Assembly: GCA_021292165.1 (NCBI GenBank)
Contig: CM037876.1
Span: forward strand, 41,588,575-41,652,574
DNA length: 64,000 bases
Source of the DNA: Shinisaurus crocodilurus
Taxonomy: Eukaryota; Chordata; Lepidosauria; Squamata; Shinisauridae
Reading direction: 5' to 3'
In this document: piece by piece, positions 44,995-56,815 of the stretch
Position numbering within the stretch: the stretch's first letter is position 1
Layout: each line of letters opens with the position of its first letter
Made by a program: the position numbers and the translations under genes
The notes under the pieces: model-generated
What the model saw: the letters and a program-made list of their open reading frames with translations, nothing else
Databases searched by the model: none
Told to the model about the DNA's origin: nothing

Positions 44995-45245
44995 AACAAA
45001 GTGGAACTCCCTGCCAAGGGAAAGTAGGTTTACTCCATCTCTGCCGTCTTTCCACTAGCAGGCAAAGACTGCTTTATTCACAGGAGCCTTTGGTGTGTAA
45101 GTGCATCTGCCGAGCTGGATGCTGTTTTTACTCTGTTGCTTTTGTGTTTTTAATTGTATTTGCTTATTGTTCTTATCAGTAATTGTAAGTTGCCCTGAGT
45201 GCCATTTTTGGTTGAAAGGCAGGGAACAAATCAAATAAATAAACT
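44995..45245 (+). mobile_element. L2 LINE 3' end
   Basis: Begins with the ORF2 end (tggaactccctgccaaggga) and runs through the 3' UTR (gctggatgctgtttttactc; gttgccctgagtgccattt) to a (AAAT)n tail. Closely similar to 30700-30955. Confidence 0.82.
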
Positions 45246-46079
45246 TCAGCATTCCTAGTTTCAACCCTTGGTCTCATTGCTTTGTTTTCAGCAATTATTT
45301 TGAATTTCAGGATGGGTATGTGGGTGCATTATTCTAATTTTGCAACAAAACTTAGATTTCCATAACCCAGAAATGAATTTCTTGCTCCTAATCATTAAAT
45401 AATTGGTGGAAGATCTCAGTGTCTAATATTCTAATTAAATAAGTTAACAAGAAGTACCTGCAACAAAATTTTGTATGTATTCAGGGTTCCAGGCAGCCAG
45501 TCAGACTTGTCTTCTTTCAGGATACCCCATTTCATTATCCCTCTCCCTGATTTTTCACCCAGCCATTTACTCCCCTAGACAATCGGCAGTCTGTCACCAT
45601 AGAGTATGCTTTGTCCTCATTGGGTTGTTTTATGGGGGCTTGCCCCCTTTGGCTTTTTTCCCTAAAAAAAAAAAATCTACTTATGCAAACACTGAGGTTC
45701 CCCTCGGATTTTTTGATACGTTCCCCTTGTTTCTCAGTAGCCCCATATTAGCTACATAACCATGATAACTCAGCACCTGAGGATGTTATATATTATGATT
45801 TGGTTGCAATTTGTTGGATGCTATAAATTGGAAAGAATATAAAAGCCTCATCCAACTTGGGCATCAGTATGGAATTCTGATGCATAGAACACAATGCAAA
45901 ACATAGTATATTGGAGGCATCACTATAAAAAGGTGCTGATCCTTGTAATATGAACATTAATAAAATATTATAATTTCTCCCAGTTTTTTTTAATGAATAC
46001 ACATAAATCTCTCAAATGTGTATTTTAAATCTGAAAGTATAACAAACTTTCCATGAAACATTTCCTTTTAACTCCATAG
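45246..46079. other. non-coding, no gene seen
   Basis: A-run at 45664-45676. No gene or clear element. Confidence 0.45.
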
Positions 46080-46087
46080 CCCTAGAC

Positions 46088-46428
46088 TGGTGGTTTTCAA
46101 ACTTTATTCTGGTGGACCTTGGGGCTCTTTAGAAGCTTGTCAGGAGTTTCTTGAAGAGAAGATCACTAAGCGCACCTGAGAGAGAGTCTGCCCATCACTA
46201 GTTACTTTCCCCTTCAATGTACCTTCATATGGGAGTGTTGGGTGTCTTCTGGGACACACTCAAAGTGTGCCAGTAAAGCCGAACAGTTCTAGCCAATGAC
46301 CTGCATGAGTTGTATGTCTTTTAACATTCCCTCATAATAATTTACAACTTACAACACACTCTGGTGTTCATTGGTGGATGAGTTGGTCTGGAAAGGGTTC
46401 CCTAAAGTACAAACCTTGAAAATCACTG
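46088..46428 (+). mobile_element. non-autonomous hAT element, 341 bp
   Basis: A perfect 8-bp TSD, ccctagac, lies at 46080-46087 and 46429-46436. The right end inverted, cagtgattttcaagg, matches the left ggtggttttcaaact except for the first bases. AT-rich interior without a frame. Confidence 0.82.
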
Positions 46429-46436
46429 CCCTAGAC

Positions 46437-49400
46437 CATCTGGAATAGTTGGGAGGAGAGCTAGTGTAAATCTCACATGCCAAGGTACCATGCGTGTAAA
46501 CCAAATCAGAGTAGAGAAGGGAGCATGTCTGAGGGAGAGAGTGTTAAAAACAACAAACACACACACCCAGCACCATGCCTTTTCAAGCAAGCAGTGCAGC
46601 AGGGTTGGGTTGTAATTAAGTAAGAGGAAAATGAAGTGTAACAGCGAGTTTCATTTCAGCCCAGGCATCAGTCAGAACCTTCCACTAGGAAATCTAACAG
46701 ATATCTGCAGGCGGCCTCGAAAGTATTGGGGAAGGCTGTTTGGAGTGCCACACACCGTGAAAGCCGGAGTTCACGCATGCTTGCTTCTGCTGCGTTATTC
46801 AGGGGGTCACTGAGTTGGCAATTGTAGGAGATTAGTCAGCTGTGGCACTCTGCTGATTTGAGACTGTATAGAAGTGATAAAATTCCTGGGTGGCTGCCGG
46901 GTGTCCAATGAGACTGCTCACTGCACCTTGACTAGCCTCTTTTCTTTTTTTTTAAATAGGCAGGCAAAGGAGCCAGCATCGTGCACACCTCCTGGGTGAA
47001 GGTGTGGATGCTGCAGCGCACCGTATTTGGTTGCCTCAGAGAGTACAGTTTTTAACCCTTCCCTTCATATTCCGCTGTTTGTTTTTATCTTTGGGGATCC
47101 CTCTTCGTACAGAAGCTTTTAGTTTTTGAATGGCTTTGTCTCTTTGTCAATCACATTCTGTGCCCTGTTCCAACAGGAGATGGCAAAGGCCATTTCTCTG
47201 CTTTGTGTGGATTGTTTGAGTATTTGCAGCCTGAAAATGCACCGTGTCTACCGACTACAAATCAGATGTATAAGGCTTATTGCACAGCTTCATTTTTTGC
47301 AAGACAGTCCTTTCAGATCCTGGAAAGACTGGGATGGATTCAAACTCCCATGATTGGTGTTCATCTCCCAGGGTGTTCCCAGCACCAGGTAACGGAAAGG
47401 GGCAAGCAATTTTTGCTGATTTCCCCCTTCTCCGTGCACTCCTTCCCTACCCCCAAATCTGGAACAGTGTTATAGGGGTGTGGGTGGTTGCAGCTGGGAG
47501 AGGGGCACTCAGTGAAAATCACCTCCCCCTTTTTGTGAGTGAAGGTCTCCTCTTGCTCAAAGGCCCTTGCATGCCCAGAAGGATTCCTGTCATGAATAGG
47601 ACACCTTTGGATTCACTCTAAGTTTTCCATATGAGTAAGTCCATCTTTCAGTGTAAAGGTTATAATTAAGTAGCAATGCAAAGGTGGGCTGGATTATTCA
47701 GAGGGTTCTGATGGCACCCCATGTTTCAACGTTGGTGGATTGTGCCTTATAGAATCAAACACAAACTTTTATGTTTTATTTAAACAAGAGGCATTTCTAC
47801 AGAGCTCTCTCAGGCTGTTAATTAATAAAGTTTCCCTCTCTTTCTGCATCCAAGAGCAACTGGAGTTTAATGGAGTTTTTCCTTAACAAGCGGCACTCTC
47901 CCCAGGTCAGAAGCAGTGGGTGTTGCCCTTAACTACTTCCTAGTTCCTCTGAGGACGCACAAACCATTCAGGCTGAAGTTGAACCCAGTAGTTCCTTCAT
48001 ATTGTTACACCTGAGATTATTCTCAATCCAGTCATGTTCTCATGTCTGTGAGTTTAAATTATTTACAACAGGATATTCTGCTTTAAAACATTAGGAATGG
48101 CTAGCATAAAAACAACAGATGTCCAATTATCTGATCCTAAAATTACCTACTCCCAAGTAAAAGGCCAGATGTCAGCAGGATATACTTATAAGTAAATGGA
48201 TGTAGGTTCTGGCCACATATTTATGCAGCATTTATTCTGATGGAAAGAGAAATACAGTTTTTGTCAGACCTTCTCCCAACAGCTACTAACTGCTACAATT
48301 ACTACATAAAACATTAGTAATATAACTAAGCTCATTTACCACAATTTGGTCATTTGTTACTGTTAAATAAGACCAAAGGAGCCTGAGCAAATAATAACAA
48401 AGCATGCATATTCTTGCAAACCAGTTAGAGTTGTGTTTGATTAGTACAAGCAACACTGAGACATCTTTGTTTGTATTCCAGCTGAAATGATACATTTCTG
48501 ATGGGCCATCACAGCCACCACACCATCTGCTTTCTCCAGGCTATTTACTCCAGTTTTCCCTGACTCTTTCCCATTCCTTCTTTAAAAATAAATGTTTCTT
48601 TCATGGATCTGATCATTCTGCTGCTGATTATATTCTTTGGGAATACCTGCTCTGCTGGACCATAGAAATGGTCTTGGTGTAGACCAGGCCTGCACAACTT
48701 GTGACCCATCAAGCCAAACTTGACCCATTGGAAACATATTATGATTTATCAGTGTGTGTTTTTTTGGAGTTCCAACTAGGCAGCTAAAACAAGAGTTTAA
48801 TAAGCCCTTGTGGGCCACAATACATAGCTTGTGAGCTGTGATTGGTTTGGTGAGCTGCAAGTAGTGCAGCAGGCTCCTTGCGTGATGTATCATAGTACAA
48901 ACCTGAGGCCTAAGTAAAGATATTGCTTTATTTTCCATACAACTAGCTACTAACCTGAATATAATGTTTTGAAGAGAAATTCCTATGGGAGGTCCTGATG
49001 CTGATGAGATTGGAAAAGACTGGTGCGCAGCCCACACCTGGGTGTCTTAAACCAGAAATGACAAGGCCACAGAGCGAGGATAAGCTACAACATTGTTACA
49101 CTTGTAGAGAAACTGTAAAGTATAAAATCCCCAGGCTGATCTGGCACCAGAACAAATAATTCAGCATTTGAGCTAACTGGAAATTGCTATACTCATGGAG
49201 ACTGGTGAGATAGATAGTGCCAGATCCTCACAGGGGACCATTAGCCACTTTCTGGAATGTCTGAAGCAACGCAAATTAACCATAGAGTGTGTGCATGCAT
49301 TCATTTTGTTCTCACTATGGGAGAGCATTTCAGCCACCCAGGGCACTCAGCCACTGACCTTAAAGTGGCCATTCTGGAGCAAAGAAATTTCAAAGGGACA

Positions 49401-49690
49401 TTAGAATGAGAGACTGCTGAGTTACATTTCATCAAGAGATTCCATTCTACCTCCTGTGGCTTGAATCAGGATAAAGGCCTTTTGTTTTTATCACACTACA
49501 TATGATCATTGGCTTACCCATTGCCAGGATGTTTGTGTTGTCAGCAACAACTGTTTTGAAGGGCCACTGTTACTAACGTGATTGTCGCTACCTGAACATT
49601 CCTCTACATTTCATTTCCCTCTGACCTCACTGGTTACAATTCCCCAACCTCCTCTATATGTAATATATACCTGTAACTCAGGGTAACACA
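46437..49690. other. repeat-poor stretch, no gene seen
   Basis: About 3.2 kb with few recognisable repeats. Positions 46620-47110 are less AT-rich. They contain a strong polypyrimidine tract followed by AG at 46958-46959, which looks like a splice acceptor, but no convincing coding exon follows. Several 60-150 codon frames (47126-47621; 48582-49037) resemble nothing known. Confidence 0.4.
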
Positions 49691-49826
49691 TCATGCATCT
49701 GATTAAGTGGACTGTAGTGTACAAAAAGCTTTCATCATAGTAAATGCATTAGTCTTTAAGGTGCCACAAGACTCTGGTGTTTCTGTTGCAGACTAGCATG
49801 GCTACCCCTCTGGAAATTCTCTTAAA
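49690..49826 (+). mobile_element. 3' end of an amniote interspersed repeat, possibly Penelope-like
   Basis: Text of the type widespread in reptile genomes: gcatctgattaagtgg, gtaaatgcattagtctttaa, ggtgccacaagactctgg, gactagcatggctaccc. The left part has a hammerhead-like layout (CTGATNA, a GTGGACT/AGTGTAC stem, then an A-run in place of GAAA). The Penelope link is a hypothesis. Confidence 0.5.
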
Positions 49827-50340
49827 TTGTTGATGTCCACATACTGAAGAGTATTTGATATGCACATTCTTAAGTCTATGATATGTCCACATACTTAAGT
49901 ATTGTGATATACAAATGGACAAAGGAAATTGTTATTGCAGTCTCTACTAGTGGCAAAGAGGTCCATTCTTCGATATTGGAAGAGGGAAAATCCATCCCCA
50001 TCAATCCACAATGGGACAGAAGATCTCTCAGTCTCAGTGCTCTCTGTTCACAGATGCATAGCAAGTCAGAGACATCAACAGCTTGATACCTATTTAGCCA
50101 TTTGGGAAGCAGGCACAGAAATATATGTATAAAAACTGCATTAACCATGAATAATAATGACTATTTGCTAATAACCCTTTTCTTTTCTACAGGGTGAGCA
50201 GGCACAGCTAATTCCCTCCCTCTCTGCCGACCCTTTCCTTTGTATGGTTTGTTATGTTTGGGGGGGTGATTAGTTACATTTAATAAATCTATAAGCAATA
50301 ACAACAACACCATAGAGATGTGGTCAGGGACATCCTAGAG

Positions 50341-50446
50341 CATGGATGGGCAACATGTGGCCCTCCAGATGTTTTGGCCTACAACTCCCATGATCCATCA
50401 CCATTGGCTATGCTGGCTAGGGCTGATGGGAGTTGTAGGCCAAAAT
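50341..50446 (+). mobile_element. hAT-like hairpin MITE, right end lost
   Basis: Starts catggatgggcaacatgtgg, with the palindromic core ttttggcctacaactccca / tgggagttgtaggccaaaa, and breaks off before the right TIR. Same subfamily as 18896-19000. Confidence 0.7.
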
Positions 50447-50685
50447 GATTACTATTGTAGTTCCCTTTCTCCTTTCATCTACTATTTTGTTGTGGTAACG
50501 TACATGAGGCAGCCATCTTTTTTCTCTACAGTGCCCATGGTCACGATGCTACCTCATCCTGTAGTATTGGTTCCAGGGTCATTAGTGGCCTCATTTCCAA
50601 GCATGTAGTAGCCACACTGCTGCATGTGCAACCAAGCCATGGCTTCTTTTTAAAAGTAAAGAAAAGGGGGGAAAGAAAGATCTTG

Positions 50686-51395
50686 GAGCACAATCCAATG
50701 GGGATGCCTGTAAGCCTTCAAACTCAGAGGATTATGGGCATCCTACGCAGAGTGGGGGGAGTGGCCGAGGCACTGTCTGCCTCCCAACTCCTCCCACTCT
50801 GCATTTTTGCTAAATGGCTGTTTTCAGCCATCTAGCTGGGTGGTGTGCTTTGGAGGGGGAGGAAAGGAGGCTGCAGAGGACACAGGATACATTGCACCCT
50901 GGCCTCTGCTGTCTCCTCCCCACCCCGCCCACAAGAATTCCCCTTTACCCCTTCTCCGAGGTCGAGTTCCTGACCTCGGAGAGGCAGCCAGCGCCATTCT
51001 TTCTATGCCGGCTATGGGGGGGGTGTCGGAGCATGGATTCCCAACTCCATGGTCTGAGCTCTGTTTCCAACCTCAGATCTGGGAATCCAAAGTATCCTAT
51101 TTATTTTTATTTTTATTTTTATTATTATTATTATATTATATTTATACCCCGCCTTTTTTCCTGCAAGGAACCCAAGGCGGCTTACATAGTCCTCCTCCTC
51201 CTCTCCATTTTATCCTCACAACAACCCTGTGAGGTAGGTTAGGCTGAGAGTCAGTGACTGGCCCAAAGTCACCCAGGGAGTTTCATGGCCGAGCGAGGAC
51301 TAGAACCCGGATCTCCCGAGTCCCATTCCAGCGCTCTCACCACTATGCCACACTGGCTCTGGACGATGTCTAGAGGTCATAGGATCGCTCCTTTA
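50686..51395 (+). mobile_element. GC-rich TIR family copy with nested SINE
   Basis: Starts gcacaatccaatggggatgc, shares tcctcccactctgca, agccatctagctggg and gatctgggaatccaaagtat with 37117-37478, and is interrupted by a SINE. It resumes as gatgtctagaggtcatagga, ending near 51395. The end inverted (ggagcgatcctatgacc) matches the family start. Confidence 0.7.
51105..51361 (-). mobile_element. tRNA-derived SINE, full length, minus strand
   Basis: The inverse of 8884-9133: AT tail at 51105-51145, ataccccgccttttttcctg, acaaccctgtgaggtaggtt, and the B box read inverted (ggactagaacccgg), ending at cactggctct. Confidence 0.92.
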
Positions 51396-52575
51396 CTAAC
51401 TAAAATAGTAAGTAATACATTTTTTCCTTGCCTGAAACTCAGTGAAATTTTGCTCACCCTGCCCCGAATGTCCCTGAATTCTTCCCCTCACCTTTGTTTT
51501 TGAGGGGAGGGGGTGTCACACTGCCCTAGCTGGAATGGCTGCTGATGAAGACAATCCTGAGAGGAAAGAAGCCAAATGGCAGATATTTAGGCCTTTCCAA
51601 AAGTCAACGACCATTTCAGTTACATGTCTGCAAAGCTTTCAGTCACGCCATTTGCCACTTATTCAGCTGTCAGGAAAATGCACATGCAGAGAGAAAGATT
51701 TAGGCTGTCCTCTTTTTAAAACATCTAAATGCTGCAGGATTGGCAAAAGTATCCATCCCCCTGGTGACATGGGCCCATCGATACTGTACAAGATGGCAGG
51801 GGTCAGTGAAAAGCTTGTAACAATCAGGGAAGCTTGTGTGAATAAGAGGTTTCCATTCCCAGTTATAGTGCAGGCTGACTTATTGGTAACTAGGTTCTCC
51901 CTTGTAATAGCATTTAAATATGGAATTCCAAGGATGATAGGATCCCACCCCAAATCTCCCTGGGAACTGGCCACCACCCTCCAGTTGTTGCCTAGGAGCA
52001 GACAACAGAATCTGTCTGCATTGCTCACACACACCCCACGCCCCTGTCCTTTTGCCCTTTTTAAAATGGAACCTAGTAATGTCAAGTTTAGAAACTACGG
52101 AAAATACAAGCCAGGTTCATCACAATCACAAATTTTGTAACTCCAAAGTCAAAGTGTAGCGCAAATGCAAGCTTGATTGAGATGGATCATTTATATAATA
52201 GTGAATTGTTCCAAGGATAGAAGTCAGGTTATTAACCTCAGGACATTTAGGAGATGCGGTTTTGTGTACTTGTTTACTCACTTTCCTAGGCATTTTCTGA
52301 GGCAATAGATTAAAGTTCAGCTGTCTGATAGGGCTAGTGTAGTCCCATGATGGATATTGATCCATTTGATTTAATATTTAATCATTTTTTTAAAGAATGT
52401 GGAAGCTTCTCGAGTAAATCATTACAAATGAGCCAAAATGAACATTTCTGCCTGGGTATAATCTGGCAATCCAGATGCTCCATTATGCCAGAGGGTGGGA
52501 GATAGTGGAATAAAGATGTAGATCAGGGCTGACTGTTGAATCTCAGGCCCGCCGCAAGTCAAACCTGGCGCATCT
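51396..52575. other. non-coding, no gene supported
   Basis: Holds a 201-codon frame at 51535-52140 (+). Its product has no recognisable domain, and a 140-codon frame runs opposite it. No splice or promoter context supports it, so I leave it as unsupported. Confidence 0.4.
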
Positions 52576-52576
52576 G

Positions 52577-52947
52577 TAGGGTCGCCACTTATGCATTAAC
52601 AAAAAAGAGGAATTGCATCACCCAAACAGAAGAGAGACAGGGACACAGATTTGCAAAAAAAATGTGTATGTCCTAATAGATGAAAATTTGAGAATAACTA
52701 TTATAACTGAAATAGAAATACAGCACATCTCACCATACAGTGGAAGACTGTGACCAGGTGACCTGTGTGCCTGCCTCTTCAGCCTACTGCCCAGGTGCCA
52801 ACTATGGATGGGCAACTTCAAGGCCCCCGTGCTCGCTTCTTAAAGTTCTTTAGCTTTAAAATGGACATAGACTGGAAAGCCCTTCAAACAGAGGACACCT
52901 TCAAATATAGGACTCTCCTCTATAAGAGAGAACACATGGCCACCCTA
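52577..52947 (+). repeat. repeat family with tagggtcgccac / rtggccacccta ends, fullest copy
   Basis: Ends are inverted: gtagggtcgccacttatgc and catggccaccctac. The interior has caccatacagtggaagactg, gaccaggtgacctgtgtgcc and cttcaaacagaggacacctt. About 371 bp. Other copies are listed at 14353, 56603 (-) and 60498. Probably a DNA transposon of unknown class. Confidence 0.65.
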
Positions 52948-53386
52948 CAGTGGAATCCCAATCCAGCCTTTGGCAGTTCCCCCGAAGGCTATGCCCCCTT
53001 CTCCTGGGCCCTGCCCGGGGGCCCTAAGCACTGATAGTTTGGTGGTTTCCCAGCTTTTGCATGTGTTTTCCTCTCTTCTAAAAGGTTGAAATGCTTCTCC
53101 TAAGGCTTAGTTACTGGCAGTAAGAGCTTTAAACTAAAATATGCTGCCCCTTTTACCTTTGGCCATGCCCACCACTAAAATACGGCCCCCGAGAGCTTCT
53201 CCAAACTGGAATTCAGCCCTTGGGATGAAAGAGGCCCTCCGCCCCAATGTAGATCAACTAGTTAGCAGGCCCCATGTATGTCTTAAGTCCTTTTCCCATG
53301 CTACCTTGCTGGCACTGGCCTCTGCAACAGGTGCCCCTCCTTCCCCATTCTGATAACAGACCCATGTTGGAGGAGCCCACTTCACC
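52948..53386. other. non-coding, no gene seen
   Basis: Intermediate GC content, no recognised element. Confidence 0.45.
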
Positions 53387-53394
53387 ATCATTGC

Positions 53395-53985
53395 CAGGGC
53401 GGGCGCTACCGCTAGGCAAACTAGGTGGTTGCCTAGGGCGCGCGACTGAAGAGGGCACAGAAACTGCTGCGCTCCTCTTCACTGCTGCCGCGCCGCCCCC
53501 GCCAGGCCTCCGCCTCCCCCGCCCACCCCCACCGCCGCTGCCGTGCCTCCCCGCCCGCCCACCCCCGCCGCCCTCCCCCCGCCCTCCCGCCGCCGTGCCT
53601 CCCCCCCGCCCGTTGCCGCTGCCGCCGCCACCACCACCCCCCCCGACCCCACCACCACCTACCTTCTCCGCGTCACGTCGCTTCCGGAGCCCCGCCCGCG
53701 TTGTTTTGGCGGGAGGAACCAGGGCAACAGGGCTTAAACAGCCCTGTTGCCCTGGTTTCCCAGGCAAAAAACAGAGCAGGGGGGTCCCGTCGCGTCACTT
53801 CTTCCTTCGGAGGAGGAGGAGGCAGCCAGGGCGGGGGGAAGGTAGGTTGGTGGTGGTGGTGGCGGCACGGGGGGGGGGTTTGCAGAGCAGGGCTGCTTTG
53901 CTCCAGAGCCCCCCCCCCCACAGCAAGAGAGGGGGTGCTAAATTTCATTTCGCCTAGGGCGCCAAACTGCCCTGCACCGGTCCTG
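53395..53985 (+). mobile_element. GC-rich non-autonomous hAT element, 591 bp
   Basis: A perfect 8-bp TSD, atcattgc, lies at 53387-53394 and 53986-53993. Left end cagggcgggcgctaccgcta; right end inverted caggaccggtgcagggcag. Both sides carry gcctagggcgc subterminal words. The middle (53480-53700) is nearly pure C/G with many CpG and CCG units, giving long proline-, glycine- or arginine-rich frames that are not genes. A second inverted pair, ggcaacagggctt / cagccctgttgcc, lies near 53724-53754. Confidence 0.88.
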
Positions 53986-53993
53986 ATCATTGC

Positions 53994-54337
53994 CCCAGCT
54001 CCTGGGGCAATGTGAAACTAGAATTCCTCCCTGCAGTTAGCCCTCTCTGACCCCATTTGACCCCATCAGCCCTCTTTCCAATACAGACCAAGAGGAAGGA
54101 ACTACTCCATTCCTTCACCTCCTGATTCCTTTTTCCTTCCTGTCATCTTACTGGCTCTGCTGCCCCTGTGAGATTGGTCTCATAACTATCTTTAATGGGG
54201 TTTTGCATGCACCTTTGGTGAGACCCAAGTCAAGTTTCCCATTTTGTGCAACGCAACATGGTGTTTGCTGGGTTAGTGATAGTGGTGGATAGTTCAAACC
54301 CTATAGCTGGGAAGTCAGTTGGTGAATCAGACCTTTA
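53994..54337. other. non-coding, no gene seen
   Basis: No gene or repeat recognised. Confidence 0.45.
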
Positions 54338-54527
54338 GGAACACAGGAACATAGGAAGTTGCCTTATGCCATGTCAGACCATTGGCCCATCTAGCTCAGT
54401 CTTGTCTACACTGACTGACAGCAGCTCTCCAGGGTTTCAGGCAGGATTATTTCCTAAACCTACTTGGATCAAACCTGGGACCTTTTGCGTGCAAAGCATG
54501 TGCACTGCCACTGAGCTATGGGCAATC
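54338..54527 (-). mobile_element. tRNA-Ala-like SINE, full length, minus strand
   Basis: Inverse of 16014-16206: acataggaagttgccttatg, agaccattggcccatctag, ggtttcaggcaggattattt, and the tRNA-like head at gcaaagcatgtgcactgcca. Confidence 0.88.
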
Positions 54528-56602
54528 AGGAGGGGCATATGGAGCCAGAGCTAGGATTTTGGGGAATAGCTAGCCACAAAACTTTGGGGTTGGGACAGAA
54601 AATTTTCAGGAGACTCTGATTTTGGAATGTGGTGAGTAGTATCCTAGCTGTGGGGGAAAGATAGCATTTCAGCCAGCATTTAGTGGTAAAATTTTCCATT
54701 GCCCAGATAGAAGGATGTAGCAGAAGGCACAACGAAGCCCCTTTATAGTCAGCAAAACAACACATTTCAAGGTCTGCATTGGGCACAAAATTACAAAACA
54801 GCTAGTAAAGCAGAACCATATAGCCGTGCATCCAATGTACTGCTTATTCTCTCTCTCCTCTGCTTCTTAAACCATTCCCGGAGATTGTCGCATGACAAGA
54901 CAGATGGGAACCTTATTTAAATTTAGAAAGCGTGAATGCCACATGCTGAGCTAGACAGAACAACTGAGGCTGGTTTCCTTTTACATGAATTTTATTTAAT
55001 GTCGGGTGCATTTTTAGAGAACCTCAGAATGGCATAAACCCTTGATAGGAAATGCTCAGAAATAGTACCTGCATGTCTCAACAGGAAGAGTGCATCGGTG
55101 GTAAGGATGGGTGAAAATGTGGCCAGAGGAGATCAGCTTTCTCAAGAAGCTGTCCAAAAAGGCATTAACATTCTGTTATTTATTGGTGTCATTATGAAAG
55201 TCCTGCACCATCCCCAAAGGAGGGCGGGGTGGCAGTCAGGGAGGGGGGATCAGTCATGGCTGCAAGGAAAAATAGGGGGCGGGAGGATTATCCTTGAAAG
55301 CAATCAAAGGATAGAATAGTTTTTACCATCTCATCACTGAAGTTGCCATGGGCACCGGCTAAGAGCCCGGGTTTAAATGTCAGATTTCCCCTGCTTTACT
55401 GTCCTTTTTAACCATTCATCACTGTTGTATCATTCAATTATTTTCTCTCCCCCCCTTTCCCCCCTGTTATTGTTTATAAGAATGTATATAAATTCTGCTC
55501 TCTTTCATTTCTGCTTCATTTCAGTTTCCCCATTTAAAGCTCCTTTCTGAGTACTGTAGGAAAAGAAATCTGCTTCGTAGCAAATACGCATCAATCATCA
55601 CACATTTTCCTTTGGGACTTCACACTTCTAAATAGCCTTTTGAAATCATTGCCATATTAATATTTCTCTAATGCCTCTCCCCCTTTAAAAAAACAAAACA
55701 AAAAAAAACAAAACCTTCCCCTGAAAGAAAATTACTCCGTTAAGAACAAATCAGACTGAGTGCTAAACAAATACAAGCATTACAGAGTATGACTCTGCCT
55801 GCTCATTTCAGAGCATATGGTACATTTCACTATTGACTTGCTAAAATGTATTTTCTGCACAGAGGAAACAGCAAAGGGAAAAGGCCTCTGTGTCTTTGGC
55901 AATATCTTGGCAGGGGGTGGGGGAAGCCAAATCCCAGCGTTTATAGAAGGCATGCATTTGATGTTGGATGGCAAAACGACACATCAATTGAATTAATATA
56001 TCAGATAAATCAGGATAAAAAGGTTAGAAGAAGCAGTTTAGAGAAAATACTTTTCCCCCTTTTGCTTCCCCTCCCCCTCTCCTGCCCATTAACTCCACTA
56101 AGCTGGCATGGGACATCTGGGGCTCCTTTGGGATTTTGTCAGATTGATTTGGGTGGGGAGGAAAGTCTAGTGTGTGTCTTCTTTGTGTAAAGCAAAACAG
56201 AGCTCAGCTGTCCTAAAAGAAAGAAGAGGGGGAGGGGGGGAAATCTTGCAATTGTGATTTAGGGTTGCTTGTTAATACTGTTACCATGTAAATGAACACT
56301 AATAGCCTATAAAATGAACAACCTATGAATGGGTGAGAAGTTCACACCTCTTTTGACGCTGTTGTTTCAGACTGTCTGGCTTCAAGCTCAGTAGGGCAAC
56401 AGCATGTTCATTTATGCCACTGAGCACCAAGTGTCACAAGTGGAGAAGTAAAGTTACCAAAGGAAGGGAACAAAACAACTTTGCAGGGAAGAGTCCTGCG
56501 CTCTCAGCACAGAACTCCCAGACCATCTTACTTTTGGAGAATGTGTGAACATCCAAAGAATCGGGAGGATTTTTTCCAACTGAAATTTGAAGTCCAATTA
56601 AT
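54528..56602. other. repeat-poor stretch, no gene seen
   Basis: The longest interval with no recognised transposon. Mostly AT-rich, with an A/C run at 55686-55716. Positions 54940-55080 and 55540-55680 look single-copy. No frame resembles a known protein. Confidence 0.4.
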
Positions 56603-56815
56603 CTAGAGTGGCCCCATGTCCTGCTTTACGGAGGGCAGTCCTCTATTAGGATGACTGCCCATGCGAAGTCCAATTTAAAGATTTAAAAAACCTTAAGAAG
56701 GGAGAGGTTGGGCCTTGAAGTTGCCCATCAACTGTAGCACCTGGACTGAGCAAGCACACAGGTCACGGTCCTTCCCACTACGGTGAGCAGTCTTCTGTCT
56801 CTATTTAAAGTATAG
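56603..56815 (-). repeat. repeat family with tagggtcgccac-type ends, minus strand
   Basis: Starts agagtggccccatgtcctgc, includes gcccatcaactgtagcacct and cacggtccttcccactacgg. The inverse of 52700-52947, partial. Confidence 0.6.

Noticed and set aside
51535..52140. 201-codon open frame beginning MAADEDNPERKE
   Set aside because: No recognisable domain, a long frame runs opposite it, and no splice, promoter or neighbour evidence is present. Length alone is not enough in a 64-kb window.
53258..53957. Long overlapping open frames (up to 227 codons) rich in proline, glycine and arginine
   Set aside because: They lie mostly inside the GC-rich hAT element bounded by an 8-bp duplication. The absence of stops is explained by base composition, and frames exist on both strands.
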